DNA from: Pseudomonadota bacterium
GTDB taxonomy: Bacteria > Pseudomonadota > Alphaproteobacteria > Reyranellales > Reyranellaceae
NCBI GenBank assembly: GCA_018240745.1
Contig: JAFEFF010000193.1
Span: 1-64,000, forward strand
Direction: 5' to 3'
Length of the DNA stretch: 64,000 nt
The translations under genes and the position numbers were made by a program. This document shows, in pieces, positions 8,662 through 17,554 of the stretch. Position 1 is the stretch's first letter; each line of letters begins with the position of its first letter. A model generated the notes under the pieces. That model searched no databases. It worked only from the letters and a program-made list of their open reading frames with translations, and was not told where the DNA came from.

Positions 8662-9426
8662 TTAGTCGATTCCTTCCGCCCACGGCGCCCACAGATGGGC
8701 CAGCAGCACGACCAGGCCGTAGAGAACCAGGCCCACGACCGAGATCCAGATCAGGGCCGCGAAGGCGAGGCCGGTGTTCATGCTGCTCTGGGTCGTGACG
8801 ATGACGTAGCCCAGGCCCTTTTGCGAGGCCACGAACTCGCCGACGATCGCGCCGACCACGGCGGCGGTCGCGGTGATCTTGAGTGCGCTCAGGATGTAGG
8901 GCAGGGCGTTGGGGATGCGGATCTTGGCGAAGATCTTCCATTTCGGCGCATTGAACACGCGGCCGAGGTCGAGCATGTCCTGCTCGACCTGGCTCAGGCC
9001 GACGGCGGTGTTGATCACGACCGGGAAAAAGCCGATCAGCGCGCCCATCAGCATGTTGGGAAAGATGCCGTAGCCCATCCAGATCAGGAACAGCGGCGCG
9101 ACTGCAACCTTCGGCAGGGTGTTCACGAATACCAGAAACGGCACGAGCGCGTTGGCGAGCAGCGGCGACCACGCAATCGCGACGCCAAGCAGTACGCCGA
9201 CGACGCCGGCCATCAAGAACGCACCGACGATCTCCCAGCTGGTGGTCCACAGGTGTTCCGCCCAGGCGACTTCGGGGTACCACAGCGCGTTCCAGACCGA
9301 GGCCGGCGCGGGCAGGAGATATTCGCGGATGCCGCCGATCGACACGGCGATCTGCCACAGCCCGAGCAATGCGACGAACAGCGCGACAGTGGGCGCGTAC
9401 TGCCGGACCAATGCCTTGATTTTCAT
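8662..9426 (-). CDS. ABC transporter permease (SsuC/TauC-like)
   Basis: A 254-residue inner-membrane permease with about six helices. The binding-protein-dependent transport signature region is present in the cytoplasmic loop as AKIRIPNALPYILSALKITAT (about residues 168-188), including the EAA-loop glycine equivalent. It is the first gene of the importer operon. Its start is 68 bases from the divergently transcribed isomerase gene, so both promoters must share this short region. No operator could be assigned by eye. Confidence 0.9.
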   Translation of the reverse strand: MKIKALVRQYAPTVALFVALLGLWQIAVSIGGIREYLLPAPASVWNALWYPEVAWAEHLWTTSWEIVGAFLMAGVVGVLLGVAIAWSPLLANALVPFLVFVNTLPKVAVAPLFLIWMGYGIFPNMLMGALIGFFPVVINTAVGLSQVEQDMLDLGRVFNAPKWKIFAKIRIPNALPYILSALKITATAAVVGAIVGEFVASQKGLGYVIVTTQSSMNTGLAFAALIWISVVGLVLYGLVVLLAHLWAPWAEGID

Positions 9427-9494
9427 GATAACTTGCGCCCCATTTCAGTCAGACTGGCGCAGCACCCGTTGCGCCGTCAAGGCGAGGACCGACG

Positions 9495-10310
9495 GTGAAG
9501 CTTTCCCTGTGCAACGAGGTGGTTCGGGAGCTCCCCTTCGCTCGACAATGTACGCTCGCGGCAAGCCTCGGCTACGGCGGCCTCGAGGTCGCGCCCTTCA
9601 CCTTCGGCGATGATGGCTGGCGCATGCCGGCGCATCAGCGTGCCGAAATCCGGAACGCGTGCCGCGATAGCGGCCTCTCGGTGAGCGGCCTGCATTGGCT
9701 GCTCGCGGCGCCGGCGGGACTCTCCATCACGACCGCAGACCGCACGGTCTGGCAGAAGAGCGTCGATGTGATGCTGGCATCGATCGATCTCTGCGCCGAG
9801 CTCGGCGGCGCCTATCTCGTGCACGGCTCGCCAGCCCAGAGACGCGTGGACGCTGCCTCCGACGCGAAGCGCGCGGAGGCAGCGTGGGGATTGGCGGCGG
9901 AACGGGCCCAGAAGGCGGGCGTCGTCTATTGCCTCGAAGCGCTCGCGGCGCCCGATTGCAACTTCGTGAACACGCTCGCGGAAGCGGTCGCGATCGTGAG
10001 GCGGATCGGCAACCCCGCGTTCCGGACGATGGTCGATACCCTGGCAGCGAGCCTGATGGAGCGCGAGCCGGTCGCTGATGCGATCGTCCGGCTCATGGCG
10101 ACGGGCTTCATGGCGCACATCCAGCTCAACGACCGCAACAAGCGTGGGCCGGGGCAGGGTGACGACAGGTTCGCACCGGTCATGCGGGCTCTGCGCGAAA
10201 CGAGATATGACGGCTGGATCGCGATGGAGCCTTTTGTCTATGAGCCTGACGGCGCGACCTGTGCGGCGCGGATGATCGGCTACGTTGCGGGACTTCTGGA
10301 GCAGGGATGA
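9495..10310 (+). CDS. Sugar phosphate isomerase/epimerase-type TIM barrel protein
   Basis: A 271-residue protein of the AP-endonuclease-2/xylose isomerase-like fold (IolE, hydroxypyruvate isomerase relatives). Opening MKLSLCNEVV and GYGGLEVAPF are typical of the first strands. Metal/substrate positions are suggested by YCLEALAAPDCN, MVDTLAASL, HIQLNDRNKRGPG and WIAMEPFVYEP. The GTG start is supported by GAGG seven bases upstream. It opens a run of overlapping catabolic genes and shares an intergenic promoter region with the divergent ABC importer. The exact substrate is unknown. Confidence 0.82.
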   Translation: MKLSLCNEVVRELPFARQCTLAASLGYGGLEVAPFTFGDDGWRMPAHQRAEIRNACRDSGLSVSGLHWLLAAPAGLSITTADRTVWQKSVDVMLASIDLCAELGGAYLVHGSPAQRRVDAASDAKRAEAAWGLAAERAQKAGVVYCLEALAAPDCNFVNTLAEAVAIVRRIGNPAFRTMVDTLAASLMEREPVADAIVRLMATGFMAHIQLNDRNKRGPGQGDDRFAPVMRALRETRYDGWIAMEPFVYEPDGATCAARMIGYVAGLLEQG

Positions 10311-11719
10311 AGGTCAGACTCGAAGAGGTCGAGCGTTACGAACGGCCGATGAAGAATCGGCTCGCGTTCCGATTCGGCGTGATCACGGTGACGGGCGGGA
10401 CGCAGGCGGTGATCCGCGTGCGCATTTCGCTGCCCGACGGCCGTTCGAGCCAGGGCGTGGCCGCGGAGGCGTTGGCCGCCAAGTGGTTCGAGAAGAGCCC
10501 GGAGTTCACCGACGAGCAGAACCTCGACCAGCTTCGCCAGTCGTTGGACCTCGCGATCGAGCACTACAAGGCCTACGGCGCGGCGACGCCCTTCGGTCTG
10601 TTCATCGGCACCTACCGCGAGCAGCAGAAGAAAGGCGCGGCGCTGCGGCTCAATCCCCTGGTCGCCTCGTACGGCCCCGCGCTGCTCGATCGGGCGATCC
10701 TCGATGCGCTGGGCAAGGTCACCGGGAATTCCTTCGCCCAGATGATCACCCAGAACCTGCCGGGCATCGCGACGAGCGACCTCACGCCCGACATCGAGCA
10801 GGTGCCGTTGCAGCGTTTCCTCGCCGGGCTGAAGCCGCAGCCGTCGATCGAGCTGCGGCACACGGTCGGGCTGGTCGATCCGCTGACAGCAGGCGACCGC
10901 ACGCCGATGGAGCGCATCAACGATGGCCTGCCGGAGACACTGGAGGAGGTGGTGTCCTACTATCGCGGCCGTTACTACAAGCTGAAGGTCGGCGGCGACA
11001 TCGAGGCCGACCTCGAGCGGCTGAGCAGGATCGCCTTCGTCCTCGACCACCGGCTGCCGGAGTACCGGACCACGCTCGACGGCAACGAGCAGTACGACGA
11101 CGTCGAAGGCATCGTCGAGCTGTGGCGCAAGGTGACCGAGACGCCGGCCCTCAAGCGGCTCGCCGAATCGATCCTGTTCATCGAGCAGCCGATCAAGCGC
11201 CAGGTGGCGCTCAGCCGTTCGGTCGAGCCGCTGGCCAAACTGCGGCCGGTCATCATCGACGAATCGGACGGCGAGCTCTCGTCCTTCCCGACCGCGCTCG
11301 AGCTCGGCTACACCGGCGTCTCGAGCAAGAACTGCAAGGGCTTCTACAAGTCGATCCTCAACGCTTCGCGCGTGTCGCGGCTGAGCCCGGGCTACTTCAT
11401 GTCGGCCGAGGATCTCACGACCCTGCCGGGCGTCAGCGTGCAGCAGGATCTCGCCCTGGTGTCGCTGCTCGGCATGACCCATGTCGAGCGCAACGCCCAT
11501 CACTTCGTCGACGGCATGTCTTTTGCGTCGGATGCCGAGCAGAAGGCGTTCGTCCGCGTGCACCGCGATCTCTACGAGCGCAAGGCCGGTCATCCGGCGC
11601 GGCTGAAGGCGCCTGGCGGACGGATCGCGCTCGGCTCGCTGAACGTGCCGGGCTTTGCCGTCGGCGCGGAGATGGACTTCCGGGCGATGACGCTCCGGAC
11701 AACGGGAGTAGCGATATGA
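10307..11719 (+). CDS. Enolase-superfamily (mandelate racemase/muconate lactonizing-like) enzyme
   Basis: A 470-residue enolase-superfamily protein. The barrel domain has the lysine strand YYKLKVGGDIEADLERL, the metal-ligand strands LDGNEQYDD and FIEQPIKR, and a third position VIIDESDG. These resemble the MLE/dipeptide epimerase pattern with KxK on strand two. Members abstract a proton alpha to a carboxylate and then dehydrate, racemise or lactonise. It is about 80 residues longer than typical family members. The start overlaps the isomerase stop and the stop overlaps the next ATG. The substrate is unknown; a sugar acid is a reasonable guess. Confidence 0.82.
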   Translation: MKVRLEEVERYERPMKNRLAFRFGVITVTGGTQAVIRVRISLPDGRSSQGVAAEALAAKWFEKSPEFTDEQNLDQLRQSLDLAIEHYKAYGAATPFGLFIGTYREQQKKGAALRLNPLVASYGPALLDRAILDALGKVTGNSFAQMITQNLPGIATSDLTPDIEQVPLQRFLAGLKPQPSIELRHTVGLVDPLTAGDRTPMERINDGLPETLEEVVSYYRGRYYKLKVGGDIEADLERLSRIAFVLDHRLPEYRTTLDGNEQYDDVEGIVELWRKVTETPALKRLAESILFIEQPIKRQVALSRSVEPLAKLRPVIIDESDGELSSFPTALELGYTGVSSKNCKGFYKSILNASRVSRLSPGYFMSAEDLTTLPGVSVQQDLALVSLLGMTHVERNAHHFVDGMSFASDAEQKAFVRVHRDLYERKAGHPARLKAPGGRIALGSLNVPGFAVGAEMDFRAMTLRTTGVAI

Positions 11720-12744
11720 AGCTGCCCGACCGCTTCGAGAGCGTGGCTGCGCTCGAGGACTTCATGACCACGCCACCGCCCGAGTTGATCACCGACATGA
11801 AGACGGTGAAGGGCGACATCCTGGTGCTGGGCGTCGGCGGCAAGATGGGCCCGACGCTTGCGCGCATGGCCAAGCGGGCGACGGCGCTCGGTCAGCGGGT
11901 GATCGGCGTGGCGCGCTTCAGCGAGCCCGGCCTGCGCGACACTCTCGCCAAGTACGGCATCGAGGCGATCATGGCCGATCTGCTGGACCGTGCGGCACTC
12001 GAACGGCTGCCCAAGGCGCCCAACGTGATCTTCATGGCCGGGCGCAAGTTCGGTGCGACCGGTGATGTGCCGCTCACCTGGGCAATGAACGTGCATGTGC
12101 CGGCGATGGTGGCCGAGGTGTTCAGGGGCTCGCGTATCGTCGCCTTCTCGACCGGCTGCGTTTATCCCTTCGTGCCGGTCGACAGCGGCGGTGCGACCGA
12201 GGACATCCCGCCGGTGCCGCCGCCGGGCGACTACGCCGCGTCCTGTGCTGGCCGCGAGCGCATGTTTGAGTATTTCTCGGCGCGCCACGGCACCCCGGGC
12301 CGGCTGTTCCGCCTGAACTACGCGATCGACATGCGCTACGGTGTGCTGCACGACGTCGGCCGCAAGGTGCGCGACGGCGAGACGATCGATCTTGCGATGG
12401 GCCATGTGAACGTGATCTGGCAGGGCGATGCCAACGCAGTTGCGCTGCGCTGCCTCGCCCACGTCACGACGCCGACCACGCCAATCAATGTCACCGGCCC
12501 GGAGACGATCGAGGTGCAATGGCTGGCGCGCGAGTTCGGCAAGCTGCTGGGCAAGACGCCCAAGTTCAGCGGCAGGCCGGCGCCGACGGGTTGGCTCAAC
12601 GATTCGAGTCGCATGATGAAGGAATTCGGTGCGCCGAACGTACCGCTCGCGAAGATGATCGAATGGACGGCCGACTGGCTCTCTCGCGACATGGCCAGCC
12701 TCAACAAGCCGACGCACTACGAGGTGCGTGATGGCAAATACTGA
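11716..12744 (+). CDS. NAD-dependent epimerase/dehydratase family protein
   Basis: A 342-residue extended short-chain dehydrogenase. A modified glycine-rich dinucleotide loop, VLGVGGKMGPTLARMAKRA, follows an N-terminal extension of about 35 residues. The usual active-site YxxxK is not clear: the equivalent area reads DYAASCAGRERMFEYF, so the catalytic tyrosine/lysine pair appears changed. STGCVYPF matches the serine strand of the family. Translation is coupled by ATGA overlap to the enolase-like gene. It may act on a sugar acid or be a non-canonical oxidoreductase. Confidence 0.78.
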   Translation: MKLPDRFESVAALEDFMTTPPPELITDMKTVKGDILVLGVGGKMGPTLARMAKRATALGQRVIGVARFSEPGLRDTLAKYGIEAIMADLLDRAALERLPKAPNVIFMAGRKFGATGDVPLTWAMNVHVPAMVAEVFRGSRIVAFSTGCVYPFVPVDSGGATEDIPPVPPPGDYAASCAGRERMFEYFSARHGTPGRLFRLNYAIDMRYGVLHDVGRKVRDGETIDLAMGHVNVIWQGDANAVALRCLAHVTTPTTPINVTGPETIEVQWLAREFGKLLGKTPKFSGRPAPTGWLNDSSRMMKEFGAPNVPLAKMIEWTADWLSRDMASLNKPTHYEVRDGKY

Positions 12745-13582
12745 GCTCGCCATCACGCCGATCGACGCCGGAGAGAGCGCGGCGGTGTGGCCGCTCTCGA
12801 TCGAGGCCGGCTGGAACCAGAATATCGCCGACTGGCGCTTCATGCTGGCCGCCGGCCGGGGCTTCGGCTTGCGCGCCGGCGACGGCAGATGGGAAGCGAG
12901 CTCGCTGGTCCTGCCGCTCGGCGACAGGCTCGCCTGGATCAGCATGGTCCTGGTCACCAGGGCGCGTCGGCGCGGCGGCGTCGGAACCGGCCTGCTGAAG
13001 CGCTGCATCGCCGAGGTCCAGGCAAATGGTGCGGTGGCCGGGCTGGATGCGACGGAACAGGGACGGCCGATCTACCTGCCGCTCGGGTTCCGCGATCTCT
13101 ATAGGATCTCGCGCTGGCACCTCGACAGAGCCAAGGAGGCGTCGCCGAGCGAAGCCGTCCGGCCAATGACGGCAACCGACCTCCCGGCGGTGCTGGCCTA
13201 CGACCGAGAGCTCAGTCGCATGGATCGTCCGGCGCTGCTGACCCACCTCGCGGCCCGTCAGCCCGCGATGGCGTTCGTGGCTTATGCCGGCGGCCGGCTC
13301 GCCGGGTTCGTGCTCGGCCGGGAAGGCCGTACCGCCTATTCGATCGGACCGGTCATCGCCGACGACGAGACGACCGGGCTGGCGCTGATCGCCAGGGCAG
13401 CGTCGTCGGCGCCCGGACCGTTCATCATTGACGTCCCGGACGCGCACGCCGACGTTCGGCAATGGCTTGAACGGCAGGGGGCGGTGAGCCCGCGCGGCTA
13501 TGTGCGCATGACGCTGGGCTCGGCACCGGGCCTCGAAGATCCGAGCCATGTCTTTGCCCTCGCCGGGCCCGAACTGGGATAG
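12731..13582 (+). CDS. Tandem-domain GNAT N-acetyltransferase
   Basis: A 283-residue protein with an N-terminal GNAT domain, whose acetyl-CoA loop is TRARRRGGVGTGLLKRCI (about residues 76-93), followed by YLPLGFRDLYRISRW. A C-terminal half resembles the YitH/HsdM-type acetyltransferase extension (RPMTATDLPAVLAYDREL onward). The gene begins inside the previous gene's 3' end (14-base overlap) with GAGG six bases before the ATG. In this operon it could acylate an amine intermediate or be an accessory detoxifier; no specific substrate can be given. Confidence 0.8.
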   Translation: MANTELAITPIDAGESAAVWPLSIEAGWNQNIADWRFMLAAGRGFGLRAGDGRWEASSLVLPLGDRLAWISMVLVTRARRRGGVGTGLLKRCIAEVQANGAVAGLDATEQGRPIYLPLGFRDLYRISRWHLDRAKEASPSEAVRPMTATDLPAVLAYDRELSRMDRPALLTHLAARQPAMAFVAYAGGRLAGFVLGREGRTAYSIGPVIADDETTGLALIARAASSAPGPFIIDVPDAHADVRQWLERQGAVSPRGYVRMTLGSAPGLEDPSHVFALAGPELG

Positions 13583-13591
13583 ACTGACGCC

Positions 13592-14647
13592 ATGCAATGG
13601 AACGACCTTCCCGCAGCGGTTCTCGCCCAGCTTCGCCAGGGTACCGTGATCCCCGCCCATCCGCTCGCGCTGGGGCCTGACCGTCGGTTCGACAAACAGT
13701 CCCAGCGCGCGATCAGCCGCTACTACGTCGATGCCGGCTCGGGTGGACTGGCGGTCGGCGTGCACTCGACCCAGTTCGCGATCCGCGAGGTCGGCCTCTA
13801 CAAGCCGGTGCTTGAGCTCGCGATCGAGACGGCGCGAGACTGGACCGACCGTCCGCTGGTCATGATCGCCGGCGCCGTCGGCAACACCGCGCAGGCGGTC
13901 GAGGAAGCGCGGACCGCCCGGGCGATGGGCTATCACGCGGTCCTGCTGTCGCTCGCGGCGATGAAGGGCGCGAGCGAGGACGAGCTGATCGAGCATTGCA
14001 CCGCCATCGCGAAGGAGATGCCGCTGATCGGCTTCTACCTGCAGACGGCGGTCGGCGGCATTCCGCTGTCGCGCGGCTTCTGGGGCCGGTTCGCGGCGAT
14101 CGACAACGTGGTCGCCATCAAGGTTGCGCCGTTCAATCGCTACCGCACGCTCGACGTCGCCTTCGGCATCGCTTCGGCGCACGCCGAGGATCGCATCACG
14201 CTGTACACCGGCAACGACGACCACATCGTCGCCGACCTCGTGATGCCGCTCACCGTGCGCACCGGCAACCGCGAGGTGACGCTGCGCTTCCAGGGTGGCC
14301 TGCTCGGCCACTGGAGCGTGTGGACGCGCGGCGCGGTCAAGCTGCTCGAGCGGCTGAAGCTCTCGGTCTCGGCCGGGGCCATTCCGCCGGAGGTGCTGGC
14401 GCTCGATTCGTTCGTCACGGATTGCAACTCGGTGGTGTTCGACGTCGACAACAACTTCGCGGGCTGCATCCCGGGCTGCCACGAGATCCTGCGCCGGCAG
14501 GGGCTGATGAGCTCGATCGAATGCCTCGACCCGCACGAGAAGCTGAGCCCGGGCCAAAGCGACGGCATCGACCGGCTCTACGCGACCTATCCGGAGCTGC
14601 ACGACGACGCCTTCGTCGCCGCCAATCTCGACCGCTGGCGGAACTAG
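13592..14647 (+). CDS. Dihydrodipicolinate synthase-family lyase/aldolase
   Basis: A 351-residue TIM-barrel protein related to DapA/NanA/KDG aldolases but longer. A lysine sits at the Schiff-base strand in NVVAIKVAPFNRYRT (about residue 176). The strand usually carrying the catalytic tyrosine reads LIGFYLQTAVGG. Reactions in the family are pyruvate-dependent aldol cleavage or dehydration of keto-deoxy sugar acids. Placement after an isomerase, an enolase-type dehydratase and an epimerase suggests the carbon-carbon cleavage step of a sugar-acid-like pathway; this is inference. Confidence 0.8.
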   Translation: MQWNDLPAAVLAQLRQGTVIPAHPLALGPDRRFDKQSQRAISRYYVDAGSGGLAVGVHSTQFAIREVGLYKPVLELAIETARDWTDRPLVMIAGAVGNTAQAVEEARTARAMGYHAVLLSLAAMKGASEDELIEHCTAIAKEMPLIGFYLQTAVGGIPLSRGFWGRFAAIDNVVAIKVAPFNRYRTLDVAFGIASAHAEDRITLYTGNDDHIVADLVMPLTVRTGNREVTLRFQGGLLGHWSVWTRGAVKLLERLKLSVSAGAIPPEVLALDSFVTDCNSVVFDVDNNFAGCIPGCHEILRRQGLMSSIECLDPHEKLSPGQSDGIDRLYATYPELHDDAFVAANLDRWRN

Positions 14648-14652
14648 GCGAC

Positions 14653-16041
14653 GTGGACGAGCTGTTCGCGACGCACGACGGGCTTGCCGTCGCCAACCTC
14701 GTGCGGACGCGCAAGCTCGGCGCCAGGGAGGTTCTCGACGGCACGCTCGCCCGCCTGCGCCGGCTCAACGCCTCGCTGAATGCGATCACGGATTTCTACG
14801 ACGACGCGCCGCCCGCAGCCGATGGGCCGTTTCACGGCGTGCCCTACGTCATCAAGCAGCTGATGGCCGATTGCGCCGGCCATCCGACGACGGTCGGCTC
14901 GAAGTTCTTCGCCCAACAGCCAGTCGCGGCGGTCGACAGCGCTGCCGTCGCGCGCATGCGCCGCGTCGGCCTGGTCATCGTCGGCCGCACCAACACCAGC
15001 GAGTTCGGCCTGGCGCCGACGACCGAGCCGGCGTTCGGCGGTCCGACCATCAATCCGTGGCGCAAGGACCTCTCGCCGGGCGGCTCGTCCGGCGGTTCTG
15101 CGGCGATCGTCGCAGCGCGCGGTCTGCCGATGGGACATGCGACCGACGGCGGTGGCTCGATCCGCATCCCGGCGACCCTGTGCGGTCTCTTCGGGCTGAA
15201 GCCGTCGCGTGGCCGCATCAGCCTGGCGCCGATCGGCGAGACCCTGGCCGGAGCCGGAGCGCAGCACTGCGTCTCGATCTCGGTGCGCGACAGCGCCGCG
15301 CTGCTCGATGCTCTGGCGGGCAGCGAGCCGGGCGATCCCTATAGCGCGCCGCCGGCGTCCAGCACGTTCCTCGCCGCCACCGAGCGGTCGCCCGGCAAGC
15401 TGCGCGTCGCCTTCGTGCGCAAACCGGTGGGCGGCGAGGGCCTCGATCCGGTGCTGGTGCGAGCGATCGAGCGCACGGCGAAGCTGCTCGAAGAGCTCGG
15501 CCACCGGGTAGAGGAGGCATCGCCTCAGTACGATGCCGCAAGCCTCGATGCCGCGTTTTGGCGGATCATGAGCGCCAACACCTGGAGCAACATCCAGCTT
15601 CGCGCCGCCGGCCGCGTGCCAGGGCCGGACGATCTCGAGCCGGTAACCCGGCTCACGGCCGAGCGCGGCCGCGCGGTCACGGCCGACGAATACATCCGCA
15701 GCGTCCAGACCTTCCATCGCACCGGCCGGCAACTCGGCGCGTTCTTCGAAAAGCACGACGTGCTCCTCTCGAGCACGATCGCGCGCACCCATCTGCCGCT
15801 CGGGACAGTGCGCATGGACGGCACGCTGGAAGCTTTCGAGGGACAAGTGGCGCCTATGACGGCGTTCACCGCCGTCTGCAATGCGACCGGCGTGCCGGCC
15901 ATGTCGGTGCCGATCGAATGGACCGATGACGGCCTGCCGATCGGCATGCATTTCGTTGCGCGCTATGGGGCGGAGGAGACGCTCTATTCGCTCGCAGCCC
16001 AACTCGAACGAGCACGCCCCTGGAGGAACCGCCGGCCATGA
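14653..16041 (+). CDS. Amidase (amidase signature family)
   Basis: A 462-residue Ser-Ser-Lys amidohydrolase. The signature loop SPGGSSGGSAAIVAARG carries the cis-serine and nucleophile serine, followed by TDGGGSIRIPATLCGLFGLKPS. The catalytic lysine lies in GVPYVIKQL (about residue 65). Relatives hydrolyse aliphatic or aryl amides or act as GatA. Lack of gatB/gatC neighbours and the catabolic context argue for a free amidase. The GTG start five bases after the previous stop is the only start giving family length. The stop overlaps the next ATG. Confidence 0.9.
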   Translation: MDELFATHDGLAVANLVRTRKLGAREVLDGTLARLRRLNASLNAITDFYDDAPPAADGPFHGVPYVIKQLMADCAGHPTTVGSKFFAQQPVAAVDSAAVARMRRVGLVIVGRTNTSEFGLAPTTEPAFGGPTINPWRKDLSPGGSSGGSAAIVAARGLPMGHATDGGGSIRIPATLCGLFGLKPSRGRISLAPIGETLAGAGAQHCVSISVRDSAALLDALAGSEPGDPYSAPPASSTFLAATERSPGKLRVAFVRKPVGGEGLDPVLVRAIERTAKLLEELGHRVEEASPQYDAASLDAAFWRIMSANTWSNIQLRAAGRVPGPDDLEPVTRLTAERGRAVTADEYIRSVQTFHRTGRQLGAFFEKHDVLLSSTIARTHLPLGTVRMDGTLEAFEGQVAPMTAFTAVCNATGVPAMSVPIEWTDDGLPIGMHFVARYGAEETLYSLAAQLERARPWRNRRP

Positions 16042-16874
16042 TGATCTGTGACGCACAGGTCCATATCTGGGCGGCCAACACGCCGGAGCGGCCGTGGCCT
16101 GCGCGCGCCGAGCCGCACCGCGCGCCGCTCGGCAAGGAGGAGCTGCTGGCCGAGATGGACAGTGCGGGCGTCGACCGGGTCGTGATCGTGCCGCCGTCCT
16201 GGGAGGGCGACCGCAACGACCTCGCGATCGACGCGGCCACGAGCCACCCCCGCCGCTTCGCCGCCATGGGACGCTTCGACCCCGACGCCCCCCATGCGCG
16301 CGAGACGATCAAGGGCTGGAAGAAGCAGTCGGGCATGCTCGGCATGCGCTTCACCTTCCATACGCCCGTACTGCGTCAGCCCCTGCTCGACGGCAAGTTC
16401 GACTGGGTGTGGGGCGAGATGGAGAAGCTCGGCATCCCGGCGATGGTGCTGTTCCATCACGAGTACATGCATCTCGCCGACAAGGTGGCGGAGCGCTACC
16501 CGGGCCTGCGGCTGGTGCTCGACCATCTCGGCCTGAAGAGCGGCAAGGAGAAGCGCGAGGTCGAGAATTTCGGCTCGCTCGACAAGGTGCTGGCGCTGGC
16601 CAAGCGCCCCAACGTGGCGGCCAAGGTCACGGCGATGCCGTGCTACGCCGACGATAAGACCTATCCCTTCAAGTCGGTCCATCGGCACATCAGGCGGGTG
16701 TTCGATGCCTTCGGGCCCAAGCGCACCTTCTGGGGCACCGACTGGTCGCGGCTACCCTGCAGCTATCGGCAGGGCGTCACCATGTTCACCGAGGAGCTGC
16801 CCTGGCTGAAGGGCGAAGACCTCGACTGGGTGATGGGCCGCGGCGTCTGCGAATGGATCGGCTGGAAACTTTGA
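16038..16874 (+). CDS. Amidohydrolase family protein (PF04909-like)
   Basis: A 278-residue metal-dependent hydrolase or decarboxylase of the amidohydrolase-2 type. The first strand shows DAQVHIW, a D-x-x-x-H variant of the usual D-x-H metal motif (ending residues 5-9). LVLDHLG provides the third metal/active-site histidine, and TFWGTDWSRLP carries the catalytic aspartate. Relatives include lactonases of the 2-pyrone-4,6-dicarboxylate and L-fucono/rhamnono-lactone types. It ends the catabolic run and overlaps the amidase gene by four bases, so it may open a lactone or process the amide product. Confidence 0.86.
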   Translation: MMICDAQVHIWAANTPERPWPARAEPHRAPLGKEELLAEMDSAGVDRVVIVPPSWEGDRNDLAIDAATSHPRRFAAMGRFDPDAPHARETIKGWKKQSGMLGMRFTFHTPVLRQPLLDGKFDWVWGEMEKLGIPAMVLFHHEYMHLADKVAERYPGLRLVLDHLGLKSGKEKREVENFGSLDKVLALAKRPNVAAKVTAMPCYADDKTYPFKSVHRHIRRVFDAFGPKRTFWGTDWSRLPCSYRQGVTMFTEELPWLKGEDLDWVMGRGVCEWIGWKL

Positions 16875-16931
16875 GCCGTTGATAATAGTTATTGGGAGGG
16901 ATACAAAAGCGATCCAATCGCGGAGCGATCC

Positions 16932-17192
16932 ATGGCCAGTAGTGTCGATCTGGGCCGTCAGCTCGAGAAGTTCGTCTCTTCGCTTGTTGCCAGCGGCCGA
17001 TACAACTCGAAGAGTGAAGTGCTGCGTGAAGGCCTTCGCCTCCTGGAGGAGCGTGAGAAGCGCATGGCCGCGCTCGACGCGGCCATCGCCCGCGGGCGCG
17101 CCGACATCGGGGCAGGCCGTGCGAAGCCTGCAGAGGAAGTCTTCGATCGGCTGGAGGCAAAATATCGGGCGATGGCGAAGCAGCGGCTGTGA
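16932..17192 (+). CDS. parD: ParD-family antitoxin
   Basis: An 86-residue type II antitoxin. The N-terminal ribbon-helix-helix DNA-binding part is [20 protein letters not shown] followed by [19 protein letters not shown]-terminal toxin-wrapping segment rich in Ala, Arg and Lys (residues 45-86) follows. GGAG stands six bases before the ATG. Its stop overlaps the GTG of the toxin gene, the standard antitoxin-first order, so the pair should be autoregulated by ParD binding upstream. Confidence 0.93.
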   Translation: MASSVDLGRQLEKFVSSLVASGRYNSKSEVLREGLRLLEEREKRMAALDAAIARGRADIGAGRAKPAEEVFDRLEAKYRAMAKQRL

Positions 17193-17494
17193 AGGTCGTT
17201 CTTTCGCGTAACGCCGAACGCGATCTTGAGGAGATTGGCGACTGGATCGCACAGGACAGCCCCGGTCGTGCGGTTTCATTTGTCGCTGAATTGAGAGAGG
17301 CCTGTCGGGCGCTTGGATCGAACTCGCGCGGTCATCCGTTGGTCGATCAAGCACGCGATCCAATGCTGCGACGCAAAGTCTTTGGGAACTACCTGATCTT
17401 TTACGACGTTGGCGCCGATGCCGTCGAAATCCTGCATATCCTTCACGGCGCGAGGGACTATGCGCAAATTATCTTTCCTGGCGAACCCGAGTAA
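17189..17494 (+). CDS. parE: ParE-family toxin
   Basis: A 101-residue RelE/ParE-superfamily toxin with [20 protein letters not shown] at the N-terminus, a central [22 protein letters not shown] and the C-terminal strand [12 protein letters not shown]. ParE members poison DNA gyrase; RelE-like ribonuclease activity in this superfamily cannot be excluded from sequence alone. Starts at a GTG overlapping the parD stop. All core elements appear present, so the pair looks functional. Confidence 0.93.
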   Translation: MKVVLSRNAERDLEEIGDWIAQDSPGRAVSFVAELREACRALGSNSRGHPLVDQARDPMLRRKVFGNYLIFYDVGADAVEILHILHGARDYAQIIFPGEPE

Positions 17495-17554
17495 TTGATG
17501 GAAACCCTGAGGACCCCCAGATCGTAGAGTCCGGAGGACCAAGGAGGAATGATG

